A stretch of 39,975 nt of DNA from the NCBI RefSeq assembly GCF_000469505.1, contig NZ_KI272853.1:1-39975 (forward strand), written 5' to 3'. Shown here one piece after another: positions 8,050-16,537 of the stretch. The notes beneath the pieces are model-generated. The model had not been told where the DNA came from. It did not search any database and saw only the letters and a program-made list of their open reading frames with translations. The stretch's first letter is position 1. Each line of letters begins with the position of its first letter. The stretch is from Leptotrichia sp. oral taxon 215 str. W9775. Its GTDB lineage: Bacteria > Fusobacteriota > Fusobacteriia > Fusobacteriales > Leptotrichiaceae. Made by a program: the position numbers and the translations under genes.

Positions 8050-10710
8050 TTAATTATTTTTTCTTTCCATTTCTCTTCTTTCTCTTCTTGAAAGCTTTCT
8101 TTGAGGTACTTCTTCAGCTGTTTCAATAGTTTCCGCTTCATTTTCTTCAGTATATTCATACTTTAGATTTTTTGCTTCCTCATGTTTTAAATTAGCTGTT
8201 TCCTCTTCATTTCTAAGTTTTAATTTCAGAAGGAATGAACCTGTTTCTCTCTTTATGGCATCTATCATTTCATTATAGATTTCAAAACCTACTATTTTAT
8301 AGTCATGAATAGGATTTCTCTGTCCATATGATCTCAATCTTATACCTTCCCTTAATTCTGTAAGATCTTTCAGATGCTGTCTCCATTTCTGGTCAAGAAC
8401 TTCAAGCATTATATATCTCTCAATTCTTCTGAATACTTCTTCACCTACAATTTCTTCTTTTTCATTATATCTCTTTATAAGATCCTCATATACCTGGTCA
8501 ATTATTTCATCTTTACTTTTACTTTCAAGCGATTCATCCATATCATACTCAAAAATTTCATTCAGTTTGTCTTTTAGCAGATTAAAATCCCAGTCAGATT
8601 TTGAATCTCCACTTAAAGACATTTCAACAGTATCTTCTACAGTTTCCCTTATCATATCAAAAATAAGTTCTTTCAGATTTTCATTACTTAATACAGCATC
8701 CCTCTGAGCATAAATAACCTCTCTCTGAGTATTGTTTACATCATCGTATTCTATCAAACTTTTTCTTGATGAGAAGTTTCTACTTTCTATTCTTTTTTGA
8801 GCATTTTCTATCTGTTTACTTATCTGTTTATGTCTTATTTCTTCATATTCTCCAATATTCAGAACCTTCATCATTGATTTCAGTTTATCTCCACCAAACA
8901 GTCTCATAAGATCGTCATCTAATGACAAATAAAATTCTGATGTTCCCGGATCTCCTTGTCTACCGGCACGTCCTCTCAGCTGATTGTCAATACGTCTACT
9001 TTCGTGTCTTTCTGTTCCAAGTATGAAAAGCCCTCCAGCTTTTATTACCTTCTCTTTATTTTCTTCACAGTCTTTCTGATACACTTTAAAAATTTCATCA
9101 TATTCTTCAGTTCCTTTTTCAGCAACCTTTGCTGCAAATGAATCCGGATCTCCTCCAAGTTTTATATCCGTTCCTCTTCCTGCCATATTTGTTGCAATTG
9201 TAACAGTTTTGTATCTTCCAGCCTGTGCTATTATTTCCGCTTCCCTTTCATGATGCTTTGCATTCAGTATTTCATGAGGAATTCTTAATTTTTTCAATAA
9301 TTCTGATACTTCTTCCGAATGCTGAATTGAAGCTGTTCCTACAAGAACCGGCTGACCTTTTTCATAAAGTTCCTTGATTTTATCTCCAATTGCTTTATAT
9401 TTTGCCCTTGTTGTCATATAAACCACATCAGGCATATCTATTCTTATGACAGGTCTATTTGTAGGAACTTCTATAACCTTTAAGTTGTAAATCTGCTTAA
9501 ATTCTTCTTCTTCTGTTTTAGCAGTACCTGTCATCCCTGACAATTTTTCATACATTCTGAAGTAATTCTGTAAAGTAATTGTTGCAAGTGTCTGGTTTTC
9601 TCCCGCAACTTCAAGCTTTTCCTTTGCTTCTATAGCCTGATGAAGTCCATCAGAATATCTTCTTCCATCCATAAGTCTTCCTGTAAACTCATCGACTATG
9701 ATTACTTCTCCCTTTTCATTTATAATATAATCCCTGTCAAGCTTAAACAGTTCCTTTGCCTTTAATGCCTGTGTCAGGAAATGTGTAAGTTCCACATACT
9801 CAGGTGAATAAAGGTTATCAATCTTAAGCATTCTTTCAACATTTCTAATACCTTTATCTGTTATTGTAACAGTATGTGATTTTTCATCAACTTCATAATC
9901 TTCCCAATCTTCATCAGGAATAACTGTATTTTTCTTATCCTTTATTTCTTCTGTCTTATAACTTCTCTTTAAACGCTTTGCCACTTCAGCAAATGTATTA
10001 TACCATTCTGTAGTTTCTTCAGCAGCTCCGGATATAATCAGAGGTGTTCTCGCTTCATCAATCAAAATCGAATCTATCTCATCGACAATGGCGAAATTAT
10101 GCTTTCTCTGAACTTTCTCTTCAAGTTCTCCAACCATGTTATCTCTCAGATAATCAAATCCAAATTCATTGTTTGTTCCATATGTTATATCTGCATTATA
10201 TGCTCTTTTTCTTTCTTCATTTGAAATATTTGCAACTATAACTCCTGAATTCAGACCTAAAAATTCAAACATATCACTCATTATATCTCTGTCACGCTTT
10301 GCCAGATAGTCATTTACTGTTACTACGTGTACACCTTTTCCTGTCAACGCATTCAGATAAATAGGTAGAGTTGACATCAGTGTTTTTCCTTCCCCTGTTT
10401 TCATTTCTGCTATATTTCCACTATGAAGAATCATTCCACCTATCAGCTGCACATCATAGGCTCTCATTCCTAAAATTCTTCTAGCCGCTTCCCTTACTGT
10501 TGCAAAAGCTTCAACTAATATATCATCAAGAGTTTCTCCCTTTGCAAGTCTTTCCTTAAATTCAGCTGTTTTCGCAGCCAGTTCTCCATCTGTATAATTT
10601 TGAAATTGTGGTTCAATTGCATTTATTTTATCCACAACTTTTCTCATTTTCTTTACTTCACGTTCATCCTGTGTTCCAAATAATTTTTTTGTAATTTTAT
10701 CTACTAACAT
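8050..10710 (-). CDS. secA: Protein translocase ATPase SecA
   Basis: This 886-aa motor drives preprotein export through SecYEG at the inner membrane. It shows the Walker A motif MKTGEGKT (103-110), the DEAD-type VDEID (209-213) followed by DEARTPLIISG, the preprotein crosslinking region, VDEFTGRLMDGRRYSDGLHQ, GMTGTAKTE and GRAGRQGDPG in the second nucleotide-binding fold, and the helical scaffold and wing domains. It ends in a basic tail (RKLSRRERREMERKNN) and lacks the cysteine-rich zinc-binding tail that binds SecB in proteobacteria. The ATG start has AAAGGGAAATAA upstream. A small exported protein gene lies 63 bp upstream on the same strand and may share its transcript. Confidence 0.97.
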   Translation of the reverse strand: MLVDKITKKLFGTQDEREVKKMRKVVDKINAIEPQFQNYTDGELAAKTAEFKERLAKGETLDDILVEAFATVREAARRILGMRAYDVQLIGGMILHSGNIAEMKTGEGKTLMSTLPIYLNALTGKGVHVVTVNDYLAKRDRDIMSDMFEFLGLNSGVIVANISNEERKRAYNADITYGTNNEFGFDYLRDNMVGELEEKVQRKHNFAIVDEIDSILIDEARTPLIISGAAEETTEWYNTFAEVAKRLKRSYKTEEIKDKKNTVIPDEDWEDYEVDEKSHTVTITDKGIRNVERMLKIDNLYSPEYVELTHFLTQALKAKELFKLDRDYIINEKGEVIIVDEFTGRLMDGRRYSDGLHQAIEAKEKLEVAGENQTLATITLQNYFRMYEKLSGMTGTAKTEEEEFKQIYNLKVIEVPTNRPVIRIDMPDVVYMTTRAKYKAIGDKIKELYEKGQPVLVGTASIQHSEEVSELLKKLRIPHEILNAKHHEREAEIIAQAGRYKTVTIATNMAGRGTDIKLGGDPDSFAAKVAEKGTEEYDEIFKVYQKDCEENKEKVIKAGGLFILGTERHESRRIDNQLRGRAGRQGDPGTSEFYLSLDDDLMRLFGGDKLKSMMKVLNIGEYEEIRHKQISKQIENAQKRIESRNFSSRKSLIEYDDVNNTQREVIYAQRDAVLSNENLKELIFDMIRETVEDTVEMSLSGDSKSDWDFNLLKDKLNEIFEYDMDESLESKSKDEIIDQVYEDLIKRYNEKEEIVGEEVFRRIERYIMLEVLDQKWRQHLKDLTELREGIRLRSYGQRNPIHDYKIVGFEIYNEMIDAIKRETGSFLLKLKLRNEEETANLKHEEAKNLKYEYTEENEAETIETAEEVPQRKLSRRERREMERKNN

Positions 10711-10773
10711 TTATTTCCCTTTCTTTATATTTAATATATTTTCATTGTTTTTTCATAATAAAAATATATTTTT

Positions 10774-11178
10774 TTACTCCCTTAATTTCAGTATATTTTC
10801 CTTCATTTTAGAAGTCTGAACCGCCAGAATATCAGAATCTCTAATGTCATGTATTTCAACGTTACCTTCTGCATATTCTGTAAAATACTTCCCATTTTCA
10901 TCAGAAGGAAGTGTTTTTTTATCTTCTGATTCTTTTTCTTTTAGCTTTCCTATTTTTTTCAAGCCTTTTTTCAGCTGTTTATTATACTTCATATATTCTA
11001 TCTGATTTAATTCAGAAAGTATCCACTGTATGTCCTCATGACTTAAATTATTCTCATTTACAAATACATTGAGCTGTTTATTAAATCCCGCTGTACCAAA
11101 TAAACTCGAGCAGTTTATTGTAGTAATAAGAAGACATGTTATAATAAAAATAAATCTATTATTCTTTTTCATTTTCAC
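10774..11178 (-). CDS. Small exported protein of unknown function
   Basis: This 134-aa protein has a basic N-terminus and a hydrophobic segment (RFIFIITCLLITTINC) typical of a signal peptide. The Cys after the hydrophobic core is preceded by Asn, so the lipobox is poor and signal peptidase I cleavage near the following SSLFGTAG is equally possible. The mature part is short, charged and probably helical (LKKGLKKIGKLKEKESEDKK), with a strand-rich acidic end. It has its own promoter at 11232-11260 and GGAGTG before the ATG. The gene just precedes secA and diverges from fabV. I recognise no family. Confidence 0.75.
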   Translation of the reverse strand: MKMKKNNRFIFIITCLLITTINCSSLFGTAGFNKQLNVFVNENNLSHEDIQWILSELNQIEYMKYNKQLKKGLKKIGKLKEKESEDKKTLPSDENGKYFTEYAEGNVEIHDIRDSDILAVQTSKMKENILKLRE

Positions 11179-11231
11179 TCCACAATATCTATTTATTAAT
11201 TTCTTATTTGTATCTATATTATAATCAAAGT

Positions 11232-11260
11232 ATTATATCACTTATTAAAATTTTTGTCTA
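11232..11260 (-). promoter_or_regulatory. Promoter for the small exported protein gene (and possibly secA)
   Basis: On the minus strand TAGACA (11255-11260) and TATAAT (11232-11237) are 17 bases apart, about 55 bases upstream of the ATG at 11178. It is divergent from the fabV promoter. Confidence 0.6.
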
Positions 11261-11275
11261 ATTTTTTTAGTATAC

Positions 11276-11303
11276 ACAATTGTTCAAGTAAATTACAATT
11301 GTT
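11276..11303. promoter_or_regulatory. Twin ACAATTGTT motifs between divergent promoters
   Basis: ACAATTGTT occurs at 11276-11284 and again at 11295-11303, starting 19 bases apart, which is nearly two helical turns. Each contains the palindrome ACAATTGT. They lie between the minus-strand -35 (11255-11260) and the fabV -35 (11326-11331), where a regulator of one or both genes could bind. Confidence 0.45.
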
Positions 11304-11325
11304 TGTGACTTTTTTTTATAGGCTA

Positions 11326-11354
11326 TTGTAAATTTGGGATAATTATTGTATACT
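11326..11354 (+). promoter_or_regulatory. Sigma-70-type promoter for fabV
   Basis: TTGTAA (11326-11331) and TATACT (11349-11354) are 17 bases apart. Transcription should begin about 25 bases before the ATG, with AGGAGG at 11375-11380 as the ribosome binding site. Confidence 0.65.
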
Positions 11355-11385
11355 ATAGTAATAAATAATTTTTTAGGAGGAAAAG

Positions 11386-12579
11386 ATGGTTATAAAACCA
11401 AAATTAAAAGGTAGCTTAGCTTTAACAAATCATCCAATTGGAGCTAAAGAATTTGTAAAAAGACAAATTGATTATATTAAATCACAGGATAAATATACGG
11501 GGCCAAAAAAAGTTTTAATAATCGGTTCTTCATCCGGTTATGGACTTGCTTCAAGAATTTCATTGGCATTTGGTGCAGGGGCTGACACTATTGGAGTTGC
11601 TTTTGAAAAGGGAATCGAAGGTAAAAGAATAGGAACAGCAGGTTGGTGGAATACTATTGCCTTTACTGAAGCTGCAAAAGAAGAAGGACTTACCGCTAAG
11701 AACTTTATCGGTGATGCTTTTTCAAATGAAATGAAAGCTGATGTTATAAAATACATAAAAGAAGAATTTGGTGGAAAAATAGACTTACTTATTTACAGTC
11801 TGGCAAGTGGAATGAGAACTGACCCTAAAGATGGAGTCACTTACAGATCTGCACTGAAATCTACAAAAGGGGAAATTGTTGGACCTTCTATTAATATTGA
11901 AAAGGATGCTATGGAAGAAACTACTATGGGAGTTGCCACTCCTGAAGAAATCCAAAGTACAGTAAAAGTAATGGGTGGAGAAGACTGGAAGCTTTGGGTT
12001 GATGCTCTTGATGAAGCTGGAGTTCTGACTGATGGATTCAAAACAGTAGCGTATTCTTATTTAGGACCAAAAGTTACTTATGGAATTTATAAAGACGGTA
12101 CAATTGGAGCAGCCAAAAGAGATTTGGAACACACTTCTGATGTGTTGAATGACTTCCTTAAGAAAAAATATAATGGGGAAGCATATGTTTCATTAAGTAA
12201 GGCCCTTATGACAAAAGCTAGTGCTGTTATACCTATTTTCCCTTTATATGCAGCATTACTTTACAGAGTAATGAAGGAAAAAGGTATTCATGAAGGTACT
12301 ATTGAGCAGAAACATAGACTTCTTAAGGATATGATTTATGGTGGAAAACCTGAAATTGATGAAGAAAGAAGACTTAGACCTGATAACTGGGAAATGAGGG
12401 AAGATGTGCAGGCTGAAGTCGAAGCATTATGGGATAAGGTTACTCCTGAAAACTTTAAGGAGATCAGTGACTATGAAGGTGCGAGAAAAGAATTCATGCA
12501 ATTGAATGGTTTTGACTTTGATAATGTTAACTATGACGCTGATATTGATTTGGAAGAATTGGCAAAATTACAACCGTAA
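11386..12579 (+). CDS. fabV: FabV-type trans-2-enoyl-ACP/CoA reductase
   Basis: This 397-aa member of the short-chain dehydrogenase superfamily reduces the trans-2 double bond of enoyl-ACP or enoyl-CoA with NAD(P)H, the last step of fatty acid elongation. The N-terminal cofactor site is GSSSGYGLASRISLAF (48-63). The catalytic pair is Y235 and K244 in the Y-x8-K spacing specific to FabV/TER rather than the Y-x6-K of FabI. Length matches the family (about 400). The family is known for low sensitivity to triclosan. No FabI or FabK is seen in the window. It is monocistronic, with the promoter at 11326-11354 and the terminator at 12585-12620. Confidence 0.96.
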   Translation: MVIKPKLKGSLALTNHPIGAKEFVKRQIDYIKSQDKYTGPKKVLIIGSSSGYGLASRISLAFGAGADTIGVAFEKGIEGKRIGTAGWWNTIAFTEAAKEEGLTAKNFIGDAFSNEMKADVIKYIKEEFGGKIDLLIYSLASGMRTDPKDGVTYRSALKSTKGEIVGPSINIEKDAMEETTMGVATPEEIQSTVKVMGGEDWKLWVDALDEAGVLTDGFKTVAYSYLGPKVTYGIYKDGTIGAAKRDLEHTSDVLNDFLKKKYNGEAYVSLSKALMTKASAVIPIFPLYAALLYRVMKEKGIHEGTIEQKHRLLKDMIYGGKPEIDEERRLRPDNWEMREDVQAEVEALWDKVTPENFKEISDYEGARKEFMQLNGFDFDNVNYDADIDLEELAKLQP

Positions 12580-12584
12580 TAAAT

Positions 12585-12620
12585 AAAAAAATTGCTTGTG
12601 TTAATTTACAAGCATTTTTT
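12585..12620 (+). terminator. Rho-independent terminator after fabV
   Basis: The stem TGCTTGT (12593-12599) pairs with ACAAGCA (12608-12614) around an 8-base loop. It is preceded by a run of A and followed by TTTTTT, so it may work in both directions. Confidence 0.8.
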
Positions 12621-12674
12621 GTACCAAAAAATTTAAAGCATATAAAATTATAAATTTGAAAGGTAGGTAAAATT

Positions 12675-12971
12675 ATGAAAAATATTTTTATAGCAGTACT
12701 GACTTATAAAAAATCATTGGAAGAAGTGTCAAAGTTCCGTCCAGAACATCTTGATTTTCTGGAAACATACTACAAATCAGGAAAATTTATTGTTTCAGGT
12801 AGGCAGACTCCTCCTGAAGGTGGAATTATAATAGCTAATAATGTTACCAGAGAAGAACTTGAATCTATCCTGAAAGAAGATCCTTTCTATAAAAATGAAC
12901 TTGCTGATTTTAAAATACTTGAATTTACTCCTGCAAAATATGCAGAAGAATTTGAAAAATTTGTAAAATAA
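12675..12971 (+). CDS. YciI-like family protein
   Basis: This 98-aa protein has the YciI-like ferredoxin-like fold pattern: an initial strand (FIAVLTYKK), the RPEHLDFLETYYKSG helix with a conserved His, the SGRQTPPEGGIIIA strand-turn-strand, and a C-terminal helix. Members are small cytoplasmic proteins of mostly unknown role, with a His-Asp pair proposed as active site and occasional dehalogenase-like activity. The ATG is preceded by AAAGGTAGG. It follows the fabV terminator, so it probably has its own promoter. A palindromic element lies downstream, towards the convergent rdgB gene. Confidence 0.85.
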   Translation: MKNIFIAVLTYKKSLEEVSKFRPEHLDFLETYYKSGKFIVSGRQTPPEGGIIIANNVTREELESILKEDPFYKNELADFKILEFTPAKYAEEFEKFVK

Positions 12972-12978
12972 TATTACT

Positions 12979-13211
12979 AAAAAAGAGATATTTCAAAAAA
13001 AATATTGATAACAGAAAAACTATATTTATTCATTTATTAAAATTTTACTCATATAAAATAGTTATTTATTAAGGAAAAGTTAAAAACTCACCTGAAGACT
13101 CGAACAGATGACTTTTCCTAAATTCATATCCTGTTTTTCATTGTAAAATTTCAAATAATTCAAAATATAGTTTTTTCTTTAATTTTTATTTTTTTGAAAT
13201 GTCTCTTTTTT
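12979..13211. repeat. Outer inverted repeat framing palindromic element copy 2
   Basis: The left arm 12979-13003 (AAAAAAGAGATATTTCAAAA onward) is matched by an inverted right arm at 13188-13211 ending GAAATGTCTCTTTTTT, with about two mismatches. The arms lie beside the ends of two convergent genes, and the right arm reaches the rdgB stop codon. They look like the two sides of a bidirectional terminator into whose loop the 161-bp element was inserted. Confidence 0.55.
13015..13175 (+). repeat. Dispersed palindromic element of about 160 bp, copy 2 (MITE-like)
   Basis: It has terminal inverted repeats AAAAACTATATTT and AAATATAGTTTTT, perfect over 13 bases and recognisable further in. An inner AGGAAAAGT pairs with ACTTTTCCT. 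It aligns with 7881-8041 along its length, including the central ATTTTACTCATATAAAA block. It has no coding capacity, as expected of a miniature inverted-repeat element or a structured intergenic repeat. Confidence 0.82.
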
Positions 13212-13800
13212 ATAATTTCTCAAGTACTTCCTTCTTCAACTTTTCAAATGCCCTTCCCCTATGACTTACGCTCTTCTTTTCCTCAATAGTGGCAACTCCA
13301 AAAGATTTTTCCAAATCATATGAATAAAATACAGGGTCATAACCAAATCCGTTATTTCCTTCCTTTTCAAAAAGAATTTCCCCTTGTGTTTCTCCTCTAA
13401 ATGATTTCACAGTTCCATCAGGAAAAGCAATACTTACTACTGAAACAAAATGAGCTTTTCTATCATTTTTTTCAACATCTGATAAATTTTTCAGAAGCTT
13501 TTCAATATTTTTCTCATCATTTCCATCTTCCCCTGAATATCTTGCAGAATATATTCCCGGCTCTCCATTTAACGCATCAACACACAATCCTGAATCATCT
13601 GAAACAGTTATTATTCCAGTATATTTTGCTATTTCCAATGCTTTTTTAGCAGAGTTTTCTTCAAATGTCTTACCGTCTTCCACTACATCTGGGAAATCAA
13701 TATTATCTAAAATAGACAGTACTTCTATATCCATTTTATCTGTAAGCTTTTCAAAATCTTTTATCTTTCCTTTATTTTTAGTTGCTAATATTATTTTCAT
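13210..13800 (-). CDS. rdgB: RdgB/HAM1 dITP/XTP pyrophosphatase
   Basis: This 196-aa Maf/Ham1-type pyrophosphatase hydrolyses non-canonical purine triphosphates such as dITP and XTP to monophosphates, keeping them out of DNA. Family signatures are ILATKNKGKIKDFEKL at the N-terminus, VSDDSGLCVDALNGEPGIYSARYSGE, GFGYDPVF and the C-terminal SHRGRAFEKL. Length matches the family. The ATG start has GAGGTAAAAGG just upstream. It is the last gene of a minus-strand run recA-recX-plsC-rdgB, starting 11 bases after plsC, so DNA repair and nucleotide-pool cleaning are probably co-transcribed. Confidence 0.96.
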   Translation of the reverse strand: MKIILATKNKGKIKDFEKLTDKMDIEVLSILDNIDFPDVVEDGKTFEENSAKKALEIAKYTGIITVSDDSGLCVDALNGEPGIYSARYSGEDGNDEKNIEKLLKNLSDVEKNDRKAHFVSVVSIAFPDGTVKSFRGETQGEILFEKEGNNGFGYDPVFYSYDLEKSFGVATIEEKKSVSHRGRAFEKLKKEVLEKL

Positions 13801-13811
13801 CCTTTTACCTC

Positions 13812-14561
13812 TTAGTTTTTATTATTATACTCCTCAAAATTATTTCTGACAATTTCATTTACTATTTCATGTATTCTTTTTTGATCTTCCCTTGATAAAT
13901 CATCTAAGTTTATAGGATTGTCAACTACTATTTTTACATTTTTATTCGAAGTAACCTTCAGACTTTTTTTACTTTGAATTTCATAAGTTCCTACCAAAGC
14001 TATTGGGAATATTCTTGCCTTTGTATCTGTTGCAAGCTTGAAGCTTCCCTTTTTAAATTCTCCAATTTTTCCATCTTTACTTCTACTTCCCTCAGGAAAT
14101 ATAACATATGAGTGACCTTTTTTTATTTTTTCAATGGCTTCCTTCATATCCTTCATTCCTTGACGCGGATTTTTTCTATCTAAAAATATACAGTCAAATC
14201 TTCTCATCCAACGTCCTATCAGAGGCCATTTTTTCATTTCCTTCTTGGCTATAAAAGAAAAATCCAAAGGCAAATATCCTAAAAGAGCTGGTATATCCAC
14301 ATTACTCTGATGATTGGAAATTAAAATAACAGCTTCTCCTGTTTCTTTTACTTTCCTGATTTCACTTTCACTGTCATTTTTGTAAATAACCTTTACTTTA
14401 CTCCCCGAAGCCCAAATTAAGTTTTTCCCCCAGTTTTTAGCTATTTTACAAATATATCTGTATGCTTTTTCTCCCTTAACAAATAGTAGATAAGGATATC
14501 TGAAAAATAGTCCATATATAAATGTTCCAGCCAAAATAAAATGATAAAATACTGTTCTCAA
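13812..14561 (-). CDS. plsC: 1-acyl-sn-glycerol-3-phosphate acyltransferase (PlsC family)
   Basis: This 249-aa acyltransferase makes phosphatidic acid from lysophosphatidic acid at the inner membrane. It has an N-terminal hydrophobic anchor (about 1-27), the catalytic NHQSNVD motif (83-89, the HX4D box), an FLDRKN segment and FPEGSRS (155-161). The start is probably TTG at 14561, since AAGGAG lies seven bases upstream and no in-frame ATG has such a site. That binding site overlaps the end of recX, so the genes are coupled. Related acyltransferases could act on other acceptors, so the substrate is inferred from family. Confidence 0.92.
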   Translation of the reverse strand: MRTVFYHFILAGTFIYGLFFRYPYLLFVKGEKAYRYICKIAKNWGKNLIWASGSKVKVIYKNDSESEIRKVKETGEAVILISNHQSNVDIPALLGYLPLDFSFIAKKEMKKWPLIGRWMRRFDCIFLDRKNPRQGMKDMKEAIEKIKKGHSYVIFPEGSRSKDGKIGEFKKGSFKLATDTKARIFPIALVGTYEIQSKKSLKVTSNKNVKIVVDNPINLDDLSREDQKRIHEIVNEIVRNNFEEYNNKN

Positions 14562-14563
14562 TG

Positions 14564-15145
14564 TTATTCTCCTTCCATATCGTTGTTTTCTTTAAATTCC
14601 TTATATTTTGAAAGAATTTTATTTAAACTGAACCCCTGTCTTACAAGATATTGAATCAGCTTATTTTCTTCCTTTTTTATATTTTTTTCTATTGCTTTTT
14701 CAAGTTTTTCATCCTCAATATTTCTTTCGTATTCTTCCTCAATAGAAAAATAAGCTTCTTCAATTGTTTCTCTTCCTATCCCTTTCTGCATAAGGTTATA
14801 GGCAATTCTCTGTTTCCCGTATTTTCTGCTCATAATATAAGAAACAGCATAGTCCTTATCGTTAATATACCCAAGTTCTACTAATTTTGAGACTGATTTT
14901 TCAATCATTCTGCTATTTCTATACTTTTCATTCAGTTTCTGCTGCAATTCCTTTTTTGTCCTGTCCCTCAATGAAAGTAAAAATATTCCTTTTTCGAGAG
15001 AAGCCTCGTAAGATATTTCATCATAGAGGCCCTCAATATTGTCATTTACTTTTAAACTGTACTTCTGCCTTATTAATGGACTTACATCCATTATTTCACC
15101 TGTTGAAAGATACAGCTTATTTTTCTGAATTTTTTCAATTATCAT
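14564..15145 (-). CDS. recX: RecX family regulator of RecA
   Basis: This 193-aa protein carries the RecX three-helix repeats: LLSLRDRTKKELQQKL, then SVSKLVELGYINDKDYAVSYIMSRK, then RIAYNLMQKGIGRETIEEAY. RecX binds RecA filaments and limits their extension and activity. The N-terminal 50 residues form a strand-rich extension similar to that of other long RecX proteins. Its ATG overlaps the recA stop by one base (TAATG), the usual recA-recX coupling. Confidence 0.93.
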   Translation of the reverse strand: MIIEKIQKNKLYLSTGEIMDVSPLIRQKYSLKVNDNIEGLYDEISYEASLEKGIFLLSLRDRTKKELQQKLNEKYRNSRMIEKSVSKLVELGYINDKDYAVSYIMSRKYGKQRIAYNLMQKGIGRETIEEAYFSIEEEYERNIEDEKLEKAIEKNIKKEENKLIQYLVRQGFSLNKILSKYKEFKENNDMEGE

Positions 15146-16326
15146 TATTCATTATCCATTTCTTCATCTTCCAGCACTATTTCTTCATCTTCTTTCGAAG
15201 TGGCTTTTGCTTTTTTTCTTGTAGATTTTGCAGCTTTTTCTTCAGTTTCCGCTATTTCTTCTGCCACATCTTCTGATTCTTCCTCTTCAAGATCAGGTCT
15301 TATAGCCTTTAGGACATCTTTTTCTATTCTTTCGTATAATTCCTTATTTTCCTTCAGCATATTTTCCACATTTACTCTTCCCTGACCAAGTCTTTCTTCA
15401 CCATAACTAAACCATGCACCACTTTTTGAAGCTATTCCTAATTCAAGTGCAACATCAAGAACTTCCCCAATTCTTGAAATTCCTGTTCCATACATTACAT
15501 TGAACCTTGCTTCCTTAAATGGAGGTGCAACCTTGTTTTTAGTAACCTTTACAGAAACTTCGTTTCCTATTACTTCATCTCCCTGTTTAACTGAACCTAT
15601 TCTTTTTACTTCCATTCTTACAGTTGAGAAGAACTTCAGTGCCCTTCCACCGGAAGTTGTTGTCTGCGGTCCCGGAGTAAATGAGAATCCTCCTATTTTT
15701 TCCCTTATCTGATTTATAAAAATCATAACTGTATTTGATTTTGAAATACTTCCTGTCAGCTTTCTAAGTGCTTTTGACATAAGTCTTGCCTGAAGTCCCA
15801 TTTGCTGATCTCCCATTTCTCCTTCTATTTCAGCCTTAGGAACAAGAGCCGCAACCGAATCTACTACAATTACATCCATAGCTCCACTTCTTACAAGCAT
15901 ATCAGCTATCTCAAGAGCCTGTTCCCCTGTGTCAGGCTGTGATATAAGAAGTTCATCAATATTCACTCCCAGAGCCTTCGCATATACAGGATCAAGGGCA
16001 TGCTCAGCATCAATAAATGCAGCAACTCCTCCTTCTTTCTGGGCTTCTGCTATTATATGCAGTGCAAGAGTTGTCTTCCCTGAAGACTCTGCTCCATATA
16101 TTTCAATAATTCTTCCTCTTGGAACTCCTCCAAGCCCTAATGCCATATCAAGGTTCATACTTCCTGTAGAAATAACCTTTATGTTCATTTTCTGGTTTTC
16201 TCCAAGTTTCATGATGGAACCTTCTCCAAATTCCTTATGTATCTGTTTCATTGCCAGATCCAGCACTTTTGCACGTTCACTTAAAGCTTTATCATCTTTT
16301 TCATCTACTGCTTTCTTTTTTGCCAT
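15145..16326 (-). CDS. recA: Recombinase RecA
   Basis: This 393-aa ATP-dependent strand-exchange protein drives homologous recombination and, in species with an SOS system, repressor autocleavage. It has Walker A GAESSGKT (78-85), Walker B VIVVDSVAALVPKAEIEGEMGD, loop 2 around FINQIREKIGGFSFTPGPQTTTSGG, and GRALKFFSTVRMEV. The C-terminal tail is longer than in E. coli and highly charged: alternating acidic and Lys/Ala-rich blocks ending DEEMDNE. AAGGAG precedes the ATG. It is first in the run recA-recX-plsC-rdgB and is preceded by a terminator. I could not identify a LexA box in the leader. Confidence 0.98.
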   Translation of the reverse strand: MAKKKAVDEKDDKALSERAKVLDLAMKQIHKEFGEGSIMKLGENQKMNIKVISTGSMNLDMALGLGGVPRGRIIEIYGAESSGKTTLALHIIAEAQKEGGVAAFIDAEHALDPVYAKALGVNIDELLISQPDTGEQALEIADMLVRSGAMDVIVVDSVAALVPKAEIEGEMGDQQMGLQARLMSKALRKLTGSISKSNTVMIFINQIREKIGGFSFTPGPQTTTSGGRALKFFSTVRMEVKRIGSVKQGDEVIGNEVSVKVTKNKVAPPFKEARFNVMYGTGISRIGEVLDVALELGIASKSGAWFSYGEERLGQGRVNVENMLKENKELYERIEKDVLKAIRPDLEEEESEDVAEEIAETEEKAAKSTRKKAKATSKEDEEIVLEDEEMDNE

Positions 16327-16462
16327 TCTTTATCTCCTTATATATTTTCATTTGATTTTTTTATTTTTTCCCCTTTTATTTATCCATTTTTTTATTTATA
16401 GTATTTTTTATGAAAAATCATACTATTGAATGGACCCTCAATTTTCACCCCCTGTCCTATAT

Positions 16463-16468
16463 ATTATA
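16463..16468 (-). promoter_or_regulatory. Possible -10 box for the recA transcript
   Basis: TATAAT occurs on the minus strand within TTTTGATATAATATATAGG, between the upstream terminator and recA. No convincing -35 box is visible. The leader would be about 130 bases and holds a GC-richer patch at 16430-16457 of unknown role. Confidence 0.35.
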
Positions 16469-16486
16469 TCAAAATTTTAATGAAAT

Positions 16487-16516
16487 AAAAAGAGCATTTT
16501 TTACAAATGCCCTTTT
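16487..16516 (-). terminator. Rho-independent terminator after the TPR protein gene
   Basis: On the minus strand AAAAGGGCATTT pairs with AAATGCTCTTTT around a 5-base loop and ends in a T run. It separates the dapB operon from recA. Confidence 0.8.
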
Positions 16517-16537
16517 AAATTGCTTATATTTAAACTA

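Noticed and set aside
15929..16429. A 166-codon open frame on the plus strand opposite recA
   Set aside because: It is antisense to the conserved recA frame, has a Ser/Phe-rich composition typical of a shadow frame, and lacks a ribosome binding site.
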